A stretch of DNA of 64,000 nt from Chrysomallon squamiferum (Eukaryota > Mollusca > Gastropoda > Neomphalida > Peltospiridae): positions 33,672,938 through 33,736,937 of the forward strand of contig CM022670.1 in NCBI GenBank assembly GCA_012295275.1, read 5' to 3'. Positions within the stretch are counted from its first letter, which is position 1. Each line of letters begins with the position of its first letter. The notes under the pieces were generated by a model, which was not told where the DNA came from, ran no database searches, and worked only from the letters and a program-made list of their open reading frames with translations. Positions 33,165-42,957 of this stretch are shown here, piece after piece. The position numbers and the translations under genes are program-made.

Positions 33165-33410
33165 TTTTTTAAAGTAACTAAATAAAATATACAGAAACAA
33201 AGACGAATAGAAGGACCCTTTGGCCATATATGCTGTCTTTTTTTATCTATTTTTTTAAATAAATAATAAAATAAACAGAAACAAACAGAAAATGAAAGAC
33301 CGTTTGGCCATGTAGCTATGTATTTTCTCTTTTTTCTAAATAAATAAATAGAATATATCGAAACAAACAGAGAAAGAAGAATGGTTTGGCCATACACGCT
33401 GTCTTGTCGA
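33165..33410. repeat. 84-bp tandem repeat, three diverged copies
   Basis: The anchor TTTGGCCAT recurs with TGGCC at 33221, 33305 and 33387 (spacing 84 and 82), each followed by variants of GCTGTCTTTT and AAATAAAATA and preceded by GAAACAAACAGA. Because the period is a multiple of three, the minus strand stays open (132 codons, 32999-33397) and reads as three 28-residue Phe/Leu-rich repeats. Confidence 0.8.
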
Positions 33411-33414
33411 CACT

Positions 33415-34240
33415 AGCATATGATTATTTAGTTAGATGTGTCTGTGATGGGTCTGGGCTGATCAATCAATGAATTATGTTTTATCAGCTAAGGCTTCAAG
33501 AGCCACTTGGCCGTATTGTTTCCATAGTTTAACCTAACCTTCCCTCAGTTTAACGTTATTTTGAAGCTGTGGAATAACATAAAATTAATTTACCATTACA
33601 ACTGTGCAGGTTTTTGTTTCTAACGATTTTCCTGTCGATGACGTGAGGATTAATAACAGAAAAACAAATGTTTATCGAATTTGTTATGGATCGTTGTAGG
33701 TTTCGTATGTTGCAAACGTTTCAATTGATTTACGTGTTATCTTTTATAATTAAGTATTCGGAGAACATTTGACTTTCATAACGAATTTTAATTTATTTCG
33801 TTTAATAATTTTTTTTTTTTTTTTTTTTTTAAATTCTCTAACTTACTGTTTTATTTTCGTAACGAAGAAGATGTTATAGTTTCGGACTCGGATAAACGTA
33901 GTAAAAAAAAAAAAAAAAAAAAAAAAAAATGTTGTAATATCAATAATATAAACAAAAACAACAACAACCAAAAACTACAAAATTTTCATTTTCTTGCGTT
34001 CTCAGTAAGAAAACCACACGCCTGCCTCGGCCACAAAGATTCTGTCGTATCACTGTTGATGTATGAAAAATTATAGTGGAAATCATTAAAGTCACAGTGT
34101 GGGATAAAACTCGTTTGTGTCACTATTGAATGGAGCGGAATCACGTGCTTTCATACATACGCAATCGAGTCTTAGGATAATCGTTTTCCCGTCTCTCTCC
34201 TCCCACACTTCATCTCTCTGCCCGTTGGCAATAATATTTA
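33415..34240. other. No gene seen
   Basis: AT-rich unique DNA with a poly-T at 33810-33830 and a poly-A of about 27 at 33903-33929. Confidence 0.5.
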
Positions 34241-34256
34241 ATTTGTCTATTTTCAG

Positions 34257-34382
34257 CTAGAATAAGCGAATGAAATCTGGGCGAAACAGTGAGGGCAACT
34301 GAGGAATCCTTAAAGCATCGGTCACTTCACGTTCCGGACCCAGACCAGAGAACTCAAACTTGGACAGAAGAATACGAATCCA
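34257..34382 (+). other. Weak exon-like interval
   Basis: TCTATTTTCAG ends at 34256 and ATCCAG|GTGTAC follows at 34382, so acceptor and donor consensus bracket 126 bases. No frame is open throughout from the acceptor in a way that suggests coding. It could only be a noncoding exon. Confidence 0.12.
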
Positions 34383-34561
34383 GGTGTACAAGAGAAAGAA
34401 GAAAAAGAAGAAGAAGAAGAAAAAAAAAAACCCAGAGAGACTTTTTAAATTCATTTAGTGCTCTTCGAGTTCTATTATAACTGATCATATATAAACATAT
34501 ATATATCCAGGCTGTTTTCTGTGTAGGGGAAAAAGAAAAAAGCGGCACCCTGACCCCACAG

Positions 34562-34832
34562 TTGGGGTTTCTGCTGTTGGTGCGGGTATGGTGTGCACAT
34601 CGTCTCACTGATCCTGGCTAATGGATGTTACGGTTATCACACATGGTATTGTCCTGTGGCGTGCACCCTTGTCCAGGACTCAACACGGGCTGTCATGAGC
34701 ACCAGTCTGGCAGTTCCCCTCACTGGACCGCTGTCTCTACCGCCGTACCCCACTAAACACAGACAACGCCGCCGGCACCCCTATGACGTCACGTCTCACG
34801 TGTACAGCTGTCTACGCCGGTCAACGACTCAG
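34562..34832 (+). other. CpG-rich exon-like segment with splice donor
   Basis: The segment is clearly richer in G+C and CpG than its surroundings. One frame is open from 34554 to 34832 and ends in phase 0 at CAG|GTGTGTAAGT, a good donor. A weak acceptor, CCCCACAG, ends at 34561. An in-frame ATG at 34695 would start a 46-codon stretch beginning MSTSLAV. I recognise no domain. It could be a first or 5' UTR exon, possibly of the trunk/PTTH-like gene about 6 kb downstream, or of a gene outside the window. Confidence 0.3.
34784..34802. promoter_or_regulatory. CRE palindrome plus E-box
   Basis: A full TGACGTCA lies at 34784-34791 and CACGTG at 34797-34802, separated by five bases, inside the CpG-rich segment. 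These are the consensus sites for CREB/ATF-type bZIP factors and bHLH factors such as USF or Myc/Max. Function is inferred from sequence only. Confidence 0.35.
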
Positions 34833-35039
34833 GTGTGTAAGTTTTGTTTTGTTTTTGTTTGTTTTTAAACCTTTCACTCAGTTTATGTAGACTATTAGCA
34901 CTGTTTGTTTCAGAAATGATTCGTAATAAGGCTGTAAAAGATATTTTTTTTTCTTCCAGCTTCCAGCCTTAAATCAGTTTTCTTTATCATGTTTTTGTTT
35001 TTGTTTGTTACTTATTATCATCTTTCGGCTGCCTTATAT

Positions 35040-35108
35040 TTTATTTTATTTTATTTTATTTTATTATTATTATTATTATTATTATTTTATTATTATTATT
35101 ATTTATTT
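35040..35108. repeat. (TTTTA)n and (TTA)n microsatellite
   Basis: TTTTA pentamers to about 35065, then TTA units. Confidence 0.9.
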
Positions 35109-35289
35109 CTTATCCTTTCTTCCGAGGTTTTTCTTTTATTTTTCATATATTAAGTATAATTATAAATAATTACAACCACTGTTTAATCAGTGATCATTTC
35201 TTTATTATTTCTGTATGTCTCTTGGGTTTTATTATAGTACTAGAGTTTGTTTTGTTGTGTGTGTCTGTGTGTTTGTAGAGTTTGTTTTG

Positions 35290-35291
<2 letters not shown>

Positions 35292-35332
<41 letters not shown>
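35292..35332. repeat. (TA)n microsatellite
   Basis: About 20 TA units, preceded by a twice-repeated GAGTTTGTTTTGTT. Confidence 0.95.
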
Positions 35333-35333
<1 letters not shown>

Positions 35334-35339
35334 GCACAC

Positions 35340-37075
35340 CCTAAAGTCATTGTTCGAAAATATAACATTCAAAAAACAATTATAATAAAATATAACCTAT
35401 TTATGTTCGGATAATCGGTGAGAAGACAAAACTAAAAAAAAAGAACATTTAGAAAAGTAAATAAATAAACACTAGAGGAAAAAAAAAGAATAAGGAAGGA
35501 AAGAAAAAACATATGAGATTAAAAAATAATCAATACGGTAATCTGTTTTCATTCTATGCGGGCTTTAAATGCGTGCTTATTTTCTGCATCAATTAATCAG
35601 TCTAGCGTGCTCAGATATGTCGAGCTCGTTGTAAGAAAACAGTCTTTCGCTTTCGTTTCTTCGTGTGTTTAGACCATTAACTGCTAGTTGTAGCTAGAAA
35701 TCGAAGAAAAGAAAGAATCATTTTGTTATTGACATTGGGAGAATTATTTAACAGAGGGACTCGGAGGTGTTGCTTTTATTTGTAAAGCTCTGAACTAGAG
35801 TGAACTGCGTCTGTCTTACGTACAGGGCTGTGAAAAACATTTTAAACTGTCCTTTTATTAATACATATGGCCTTTTTTTCTTACTAGAATTAAATTTTAG
35901 CTTTTTTTATTTATTTATTTATTCTTCATCATGTTTTTCTTTCGTCTACTTTTCTTTTTTTTTTTTTTTTATTATTATTGTTGTTGTTGTTGTTATTGTT
36001 GTTATTTATTTTATTTTATTATTTTTATTATTCTTGTCTTTGTTGTTGCTCTTTTTCTTCTTCTTTATCAATTTCGTTTTACTGTTATCGTTGTTACTGT
36101 TACTGCTGTTGTTGTTGTTAACTATCTGGAAAGTGATGATGGCGCTGATAACGAGTAAAGTGGTGTTACGTCATGCTCGTTGTTATTATCATTACTGGAT
36201 ACTGATGATGTAGAAAGACAAGTGTTAGGAAAACAAGTGTTAGGCGAAAAGCAATTAAGACAGACATTTTCGAGAGTTTCACATGCAATAATTAATTAAG
36301 GCAGACAGACAGCAATATTATATCTATTTTGATAAGAGATGAATATAAACTGAATCATATTGGCCTTTCCTTTAGGAAGCTAATGTCTGATTCCAAACAG
36401 TATTGGGGAAGCAGTCATAAACAGCAAAACTTCTAGATTACGTAGTCCTATGAAAGTCTGACCTAATTTTTCGATATCCAAGTTAATAGCAGTATATATT
36501 TATCAAACATTCTTAAAACACTGCAAAGAAGTATCACCAAGCATGATGGCAAATATGGGCGTTATGTCCTGCTGTTGTAAACAATTACTTTCTTTACTTT
36601 TAACTTCACTTGTTAGATCCTTCAGCTTGCATGAAACAGTCAGAGAAATTCTTAATATTCTAGCCTGCGCTTCAGCATTAAAAATCCATTAAGACAATGC
36701 AAAACACGAGCGTTCTATGCGGGTGATGGCTTTTTTTACGATACTCCAAATTTGTACAAGTACATGTAGAACCGTTATAAACATGGCTATTAACAACAGA
36801 CAATGCTAAGTATGGTCAATACTTATTTAAACTTCCTATTACTCGATTATTTCATTTTATTATGAACTTCAAAATAATTATGAAAAACTATTCAAAAGTT
36901 AAAACTGCATTTAAAAGGATCGTAGCTAGAGCATATAAAGACAGTTATTTTCTTGAACGTCGATCCTAAAACGGGAAAAGCCAGTATGCGATTTACACAC
37001 AGTTTTATTCACATATAGTAATTGGAAATCAGGTTTGTGTTGATACCAGTTTAAGTAGATTCTGCTTAATATATA
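35340..37075. other. No gene seen
   Basis: AT-rich unique DNA. A 137-codon open frame at 35800-36213 is mostly TTA/TTG repeat (35905-36120) and lacks a domain. Confidence 0.45.
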
Positions 37076-37082
37076 TATATCT

Positions 37083-37134
37083 CACGCTCACACGCACACA
37101 CACAAACGCACACACACACACACAAACGCGCGCG

Positions 37135-37170
<36 letters not shown>
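37083..37170. repeat. (CA)n microsatellite with CG-rich core
   Basis: CA units interrupted by CGCA and an alternating CGCGCGCGCACGCA core at 37127-37140. Confidence 0.95.
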
Positions 37171-37171
<1 letters not shown>

Positions 37172-37174
37172 CGT

Positions 37175-38860
37175 GAGGGTAAACAAACATCATTCGGCCA
37201 AGTTCAAATCGTTTTCCGTTCAACAACAAATTCAGTAGCCCAAGGGAGATAACTGTTTTAAAATATCCTAGTCCAATGTTCATAAATTATATATAACGAA
37301 TGTCATTTTTGTTTCGCATTTTTAGCTCTTCTCCGAAAACTAAATATTTTCGTTTCGGATTCATCATTTCTATTTTTATAACGCCCGGTAATAACATCAA
37401 TGTCTATAACTCGCGTAACATTTGCCTACGGTGAATTGAAGTTCGTAGATCAATGGAAACAGCACGCAACAGAAACAAACGGACTAAAATCATCACTTTT
37501 CTGACTAGTGCTGTACCGACATGTCTCAGTAAAGAAACGGAAGATAGCTTAGACGTTAAAACGCTGACTAGATCACTCGATCGCTAATCCAATTGGCATC
37601 ATTGACCAAACGACAATATTATCAAATGCCTCAGTAAGGCAGCATGTAAAAGATTCCTTGTTGCTGTTCAGTAACATTATCTCTTATCTGAATAAACAGG
37701 ATTCTCCTACCATTAAACAAGAAAAACAATTGTGATTGACTCCTAGTAACCGTTATTGGTAAAATATACGAGTATTTTATCGTTGCTGAATTGTAGGTTT
37801 GGAAACGAATTATCCTTGTTTATTTAATCATCTACACGCTTGTTTTTTTTTGTTTTGTTTTTTAACTAATTTATTTATATACATGTTAGTTTGTTTGTTT
37901 GTTTATTCATTTGTTTTTATTATTATTATTATGTAATTTCTTTGAGCTACATGGGTAAATTTTGAATTGATAATGAGGGAGATATATCATGAAGTATGTT
38001 TGTATTATTAGTATGTCAGAGAGTTAGTGAGAAAAGCAATATTGATCATGTACTTTCCCACTTACCTCTCAGTTTTAGAGATAATTGTTTGCATTACTGT
38101 AATCTGCAGTTTTTTAAAATCGATAGTTTAGGCTCAGTATCGCTACAAATTCAGCTGTTATGACATCGGTTTCGTGATTTGGATACTCTTGGATCGCATC
38201 TCGGTAACGGCAGGTTCTGAAAGCTAACTGTCGTTGTCGTCTCTCTTGTAACAAACATTTAAAATAGAAAATACTAACCATTACATGGTTTTGGGTTTTA
38301 TATTTTATTACTGTTATTTTTATTTTTATTTTTATTAATATTTTTTATTGTTATTATTTTTATTTTATTTATTTTGTTTTTTAGTAATTATTATCATTAT
38401 TTTTATTTTTATTTTTTTTTTTTGAATTTGTGGATAGTTTAATTATTATATTTTATTTTTTTTATTTATTTTTTTATTTGCATCATTTATCATATTTTAT
38501 TCATATAATATTTTAGATTAGTATTTTTTTATTTTTTAACAATTTAAAAAAAAAAGTACTCAAAAAAAAAAAAAAAAAAAAAAAAAAGAAAGAAAGAAAT
38601 GAGAAAAAAGTGGTGAAATCAGTTTCAGTGACACACTGTGATATTCGAGTGATGAAACGGTTTGTAACATGTTCTCGCTGGATCGACATTTAACGTCAGT
38701 TCAGGCCTTTTGAAACGATTCGAAACGTTTCAGATTACTCTGTGTAGAATGTTTCACTAATCCAGTCATTTCGGGTGTACGTTTCATCCGTTTGACGCTC
38801 AAAATCCCATTCCAAAATCCAACAAAGGAAAGATAGGGGTCGGCGGTGTGTTAAAACCGT
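37175..38860. other. No gene seen
   Basis: AT-rich unique DNA. The interval 38280-38600 is almost entirely T-rich or A-rich low-complexity sequence, with a poly-A at 38562-38587. Confidence 0.5.
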
Positions 38861-38864
38861 TTTC

Positions 38865-39220
38865 GTTACATCATGAATACCGTAAACTATCTGTTTTTTG
38901 TGTCACTATGTCAAAACATCAAGCCGACGCGACTATACATTGAAAATCTGGTAGTACATGAAAGATCGATACTGAATATGATATACAGTAAATTCAAACA
39001 TCTCGTAATTATCTTTTCGCCTTACCATTAAGTTAATGGACTTACATCATGAATACCGTAAACTATATATTTATTGTTTCGTTATGTTAAAGTTCGGGAA
39101 AACATAACTCCTGTTATTCCGGAATGCGTGAAAAGTCGATAATGAATGTGATATATGGTAAATTTATATTTCTTATACTCACCTTTTTCTTCGCCTTGCC
39201 ATTAACTTAATTGAGTTGCA
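38865..39220. repeat. 176-bp tandem duplication, two diverged copies
   Basis: CATGAATACCGTAAACTAT occurs in both copies, in segments beginning at 38867 and 39043. Each continues through a GAATATGATATACAGTAAATT-like stretch (20 shared positions with substitutions) to TTCGCCTTACCATTAA or TTCGCCTTGCCATTAA. Confidence 0.85.
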
Positions 39221-39378
39221 TTTAAGGTTATTTGTAATGCCATGCTAAACTGTTTTAGATTGCTATGCACTCATGTCGTGCATGGTGTAATAATCAATCA
39301 ATATTCTAAAAACTGATGTCTTTAAAGACTTTTGCACACAAGTTATTTGAGTAATATAAAAAGCAACGTCATTCTGAA

Positions 39379-39379
<1 letters not shown>

Positions 39380-39441
<62 letters not shown>
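39380..39441. repeat. (TAA)n microsatellite
   Basis: About twenty TAA units. Confidence 0.97.
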
Positions 39442-39530
39442 CATTATAACAGTATTTTGTAGCACTTCTTTTTCATATTATTCTTAATTTGTATCTTGTT
39501 TGTTTTTTTTGCTTGTTTGTTTTTTCTTTT

Positions 39531-39538
39531 CTCTCTCT

Positions 39539-39629
<91 letters not shown>
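39531..39629. repeat. (CT)n-(TA)n compound microsatellite
   Basis: CT units to about 39604, then TA units to 39629. Confidence 0.97.
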
Positions 39630-39634
39630 CTTAA

Positions 39635-40200
39635 AAATTAAAACATATTCATAATTGTATAATCTTACTTTAAAAAAAAAAATATAAAATTCAATCGATA
39701 AAACGGTTTCTGTTTCTTATTCATTACATAATTTTAGTCATAAAAAATATTTCGACAGCATTTAATTCATATCATATACTAATCGGTTAAATTTACATTT
39801 ATCTGCAAAATTCATAATCAGAATTAAATAAAAATGCATAATGAATATATATGTTGATTAAATCACGTGATTCAGTATTGGTTTGCTCCAAAACGATTGT
39901 TCTGTCTTTCATACGATTACAAGATACTTCTAATGAATAAATTCTATGGGTTTCCTCCTATTAGTAAAATATTACGTCAGAGTTAACAGATGCTTTGTCG
40001 TACAAGAAACGATCATAATAAATCCATAAAGAAATAAAAAGAAAGAAACAGCAACAACAATAATAATAAAAAAATAACCATCATTATAATCATCATCATC
40101 AGTTACCAAATGGGTGTCGTTAGACCTATAAAAAACCTTAATTACTATCTTCTTTCAAAACTTAACCACTACACACCTAAAACCAAAATATTTACCTATC
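39635..40200. other. No gene seen; upstream flank of the trunk/PTTH-like gene
   Basis: AT-rich, with short ATA/ATC trinucleotide patches near 40050-40100. Nothing recognisable. Confidence 0.4.
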
Positions 40201-40330
40201 AATAACCTGTCACCCGTGTTCAGCTTATGAGCTTAATTGTCACCAATTAGCTCTGCTGTGATAGCGGAGCTGATGATGACACTAGCTCGTCCAGTTCAGT
40301 AGACGTCATCGGTGAATCTCTCGTACTGAC
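40201..40330 (+). promoter_or_regulatory. Possible promoter or 5' UTR of the trunk/PTTH-like gene
   Basis: This stretch is less AT-rich and free of simple repeats, unlike its surroundings. It holds a 9-bp stem hairpin (40249-40257 with 40263-40271, loop GTGAT), an initiator-like TTCAGT at 40295-40300 and a CRE-like GACGTCA at 40302-40308. No TATA box was seen at the expected spacing. The placement upstream of the candidate first exon is the main reason for the call. Confidence 0.2.
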
Positions 40331-40522
40331 GCCTGACAGTAGCACATCTCACGAGATTTGGAATAAAATAAACAGTAACTTGTCAGACTTAGAACTGTAA
40401 TCGCGTACTAAGTAGTGAAAAGACTGAAGGTTAATTTCATTGGTTAACACTGGCTAAAATTGGTTAGTATCATCCTCAGTAAGATTTTTGTCTTCAGTTA
40501 TGCTTTCAGTAAGGTAGTTGCA

Positions 40523-40588
40523 ATGTCAGTTTTACGAGATGCAAAGAAACAGATGATTTACCTTCTTCAGTGGAGATATGACTTAACG
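40523..40588 (+). CDS. trk-like: Candidate first coding exon of the trunk/PTTH-like gene
   Basis: The large exon has no in-frame ATG upstream of its hydrophobic segment; its first ATG (40974) would remove most of the signal core. An upstream exon supplying the start is therefore expected. ATG at 40523 opens 22 codons ending in phase 0 at 40588, just before GTGTGT, a usable but not ideal donor. Joining at phase 0 to 40932 places the hydrophobic core about 27 residues from Met1, a long n-region. The in-frame ATG at 40553 would shorten that by ten residues. Competing GTAAG donors occur at 40479 and 40509, but transcripts using them would lack this ATG. The true first exon could also lie further upstream. 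Confidence 0.35.
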
Positions 40589-40850
40589 GTGTGTTTATTG
40601 TTACTGTTGTTTGTTTCTATTTCAGTTTTTAATTCTCCCTTTTGAATTTACTTTTATTTTTTACCTTGACTGTATTACTGCTGTTGTCATTATTGTTGTT
40701 GTTGTTTTCACATTTGTTATTGTTGTTTTTGTTATAGTTGTTGTTGACGTCTTCATCATCCCCAATATTATTATTAGTAGTAGTATTATTGTCGTTGTTG
40801 TTGTATATAACAGCAACGAATAGGTTATTATTAGTAGTAGTAGTAGTAAA

Positions 40851-40898
<48 letters not shown>

Positions 40899-40931
40899 TT
40901 CTAATATCCTCTTTTGTTTCGTCTTCTGCAG
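40589..40931 (+). other. Putative 343-bp intron of the trunk/PTTH-like gene
   Basis: The segment runs from GTGTGT to a pyrimidine-rich TTTCGTCTTCTGCAG acceptor. Most of the interior is TTG, TTA and TAG trinucleotide repeat, including a clean TTA run at about 40850-40896 that ends some 35 bases before the acceptor. The acceptor is convincing; the donor depends on the candidate exon being right. Confidence 0.4.
40850..40896. repeat. (TTA)n microsatellite close to the splice acceptor
   Basis: About fifteen TTA units lie immediately upstream of the polypyrimidine tract of the trunk/PTTH-like exon. Length polymorphism here would change the branch-point region. Confidence 0.9.
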
Positions 40932-41729
40932 GTGAATATATCAAAGATTGCACGTTGTCTGTTTATTTTGGCAATGCTAATGCCTTCGTGTGTGGCCTAC
41001 TCAAGGATAGAACATTCGAGGCGTGACGCCTCGCAATCAGTGTATTTCAAAATGAGGTTCTGTGAGCCTGTCAGTGAATCTCGACTGCGGAGAATGATGG
41101 GTTCGGGTTATGACATAGACCGGATGACCAACGACGAGGAGGAAGCCAAAAGGAATTTCGTGAGTGACACTGGTTACCTGGAGGACGAACCTTCGGAGGA
41201 CTATGTGAAAAGAAACACGGAACTCGACGATGCTCCTGAAGAAACTGACAAAGACTTCCACGTGGATTCGTTCAGTAAGAGAGACAAAACCTATCAGTTC
41301 ATGAGGAAGAAGCGAGACGTTTCGCGAGACAACAAACCATATCTGCAAGTCTTTCTCAATAACGGTAGTAATAAAAAGAAATATAACAGACGTTCTATAA
41401 GTTACAGACAGAAAGTGAAACTCGCTAAGATGTTTAAAAGGAAACTTCCCTGGAAGTGCGCCATGTTGAATCACTTTGAACTGAAAGATGGGTATTTTCC
41501 TCGCTATGTGCGAACCGGCTCATGTAAAAAAAAAAATTGTTTTTACAACTTCTTCAGGTGTGAACCACAGTTTTATCGCATTTTACTTTTAAAACGGGAT
41601 CCAAATCAGTGCAACCCGCTTCCGAAAATCGGGGCAAACACGACGTACGAAGAGAAGTGGGACTTCATAAGACATACAGTGACTGTGGGCTGTAATTGTG
41701 TTCATAAAAGAAAACGACGAAGGGAATAA
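40932..41729 (+). CDS. trk-like: Trunk/PTTH-like secreted cystine-knot ligand, large terminal coding exon
   Basis: This exon encodes 265 residues (numbered from Val1 at 40932) and ends in TAA. Residues 6-22 are hydrophobic and look like a signal peptide core, with cleavage plausible near Ala22-Tyr23. A hydrophilic, acidic propeptide follows, with basic sites at 30-31 (RR), 73-74, 93-94 and 116-117 (KR), and a furin-like RKKR at 125-128. The C-terminal domain starts near WKC at 175-176 and has seven cysteines at 176, 198, 203, 210, 227, 254 and 256. It includes YFPRYVRTGSC, a CEPQFYRILLLKR strand and a final W-x-F-x4-TVTVGCNC block. This spacing and the FPRY and VxVGCxC motifs match the trunk/PTTH family, whose known members activate the Torso receptor tyrosine kinase. 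Seven cysteines fit three intrachain bonds plus one interchain bond, as in PTTH homodimers. Sequons lie at 144 (NGS) and 236 (NTT). The 5' boundary follows the acceptor TTCTGCAG ending at 40931. Noggin- or spätzle-type knots are less likely alternatives. Confidence 0.85.
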   Translation: MNISKIARCLFILAMLMPSCVAYSRIEHSRRDASQSVYFKMRFCEPVSESRLRRMMGSGYDIDRMTNDEEEAKRNFVSDTGYLEDEPSEDYVKRNTELDDAPEETDKDFHVDSFSKRDKTYQFMRKKRDVSRDNKPYLQVFLNNGSNKKKYNRRSISYRQKVKLAKMFKRKLPWKCAMLNHFELKDGYFPRYVRTGSCKKKNCFYNFFRCEPQFYRILLLKRDPNQCNPLPKIGANTTYEEKWDFIRHTVTVGCNCVHKRKRRRE

Positions 41730-41988
41730 TAAGCTGCCGCTTCGCGACGTTGTGTCCGAACAGCACACCATTACTCCCATAGCATTTTTCAAAGTTCTCA
41801 ATATTTGTTGTTTCTGCTTGTTTTGTTATTTTTGACTTAAGGAGACAGCCATGACCACGAGCAACCTCGCTAACGGTTCTCTAAACTTTCGGGTAGTACG
41901 TGAAGTGCAACAGTTATAAACTATCTGATAAAAAACAAAACAAAACAAAAACAAAAAAATATATATCAGAAATAGCTGCGATCTTTCT

Positions 41989-42060
41989 GTGGTTTATTTA
42001 GGGGTACACCAAGGAGATGCTTCTTCTCCTTATTTGTTAATGTTTGTTACTGAAGTCCGA
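41989..42060 (+). mobile_element. Possible LINE reverse transcriptase remnant
   Basis: Reading in the frame of 41989, positions 42001-42057 encode GVHQGDASSPYLLMFVTEV. This follows the conserved pattern G-V-x-Q-G-D-x-x-S-P-Y-L that precedes the catalytic aspartates in non-LTR retrotransposon reverse transcriptases. No FADD-type catalytic box or other RT motif was found on either side, so at most this is a short decayed fragment. It sits in the presumed 3' UTR of the trunk/PTTH-like gene. A chance match is possible given only 19 residues. Confidence 0.35.
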
Positions 42061-42117
42061 AACGGAACATTCCTGTATGAATATGAATTATTATTTATGG
42101 TATATGTATTTAAAGTC

Positions 42118-42123
42118 AATAAA
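42118..42123 (+). terminator. Polyadenylation signal AATAAA for the trunk/PTTH-like gene
   Basis: A canonical AATAAA lies 389 bases after the stop codon and is followed within about 30 bases by GT-rich sequence (GGCGTGTTTTGTTGTG), as expected for a cleavage site near 42140. This would give a 3' UTR of roughly 400 bases. AATAAA also occurs often by chance in AT-rich DNA. Confidence 0.45.
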
Positions 42124-42174
42124 TTAATAATTGTTGCCTATTTATACGGCGTGTTTTGTTGTGAATTTATGTTG

Positions 42175-42450
42175 GTTAAAAATACAGTTAAAGATATACA
42201 AAATCGAAAGGATATTTAGTTCTGCTACAAGATACACCAGTTTCTAAGATATTTAGTTAAAAGATATACACATTTCAAAATTATTTACGTTTATTATGAG
42301 CGACAAAAAATGCCAAGTCATTTAGTTCTTATCAAAGATATTTAGTTATATTACAGGATATACAAATTTAAAAGTAATTTAGTTCTCTTGTGAGGTACAT
42401 AAATTTGAAAAAATATTTAATTCTGTTATAAGTTAGACAAATTTCAGACA
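42175..42450. repeat. Degenerate minisatellite of about 38-40 bp
   Basis: GATATTTAGTT or close variants recur near 42210, 42248, 42320, 42338, 42376 and 42412, each usually followed by ACAAGATATACAAATTT-like sequence. It begins right after the presumed polyadenylation site of the trunk/PTTH-like gene. Confidence 0.65.
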
Positions 42451-42914
42451 TTTTTATATATATTTATTTATTTATTTATTTTGATAACAGTGCGCAATAC
42501 AATTATAATTAATATATCTTCTCATAATGATTAGATAACTTATTATATACTCCAGTTTACAGTAATTTTATAATAACACAAACACACTGAATGTTGAAAT
42601 CTTACAAAGTACATAACTTCACAAATTAGTTTACAATAATATATTAGTCTAAATATTGATATTACATTGCTTTTGTAACTAAAATTTAAAACGTACACAG
42701 ATTATAATTAAAACTTGAAAGGTAAACGACTATGAAAATGAGTTTTCTGTAATATTTTTCCTTACAAAGAAAAAGTAATTACAAAGATATAAAGTTGTAA
42801 TCATATGTTTTTTTCAGCTACATTATGACGAAAAGCAAAAACGAAGAAAAAGTTACGATTATTCATTATTATTGTTGTTGTTCTAACTTTATCATCTTTT
42901 TAGTCAGTATATCA

Positions 42915-42957
<43 letters not shown>

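Noticed and set aside
40914-40931. TTG at 40914 as translation start
   Set aside because: Not an ATG, and the bases 40914-40931 form the polypyrimidine tract and AG of a splice acceptor.
41037-41474. 145-codon minus-strand ORF
   Set aside because: Antisense shadow of the trunk/PTTH-like exon.
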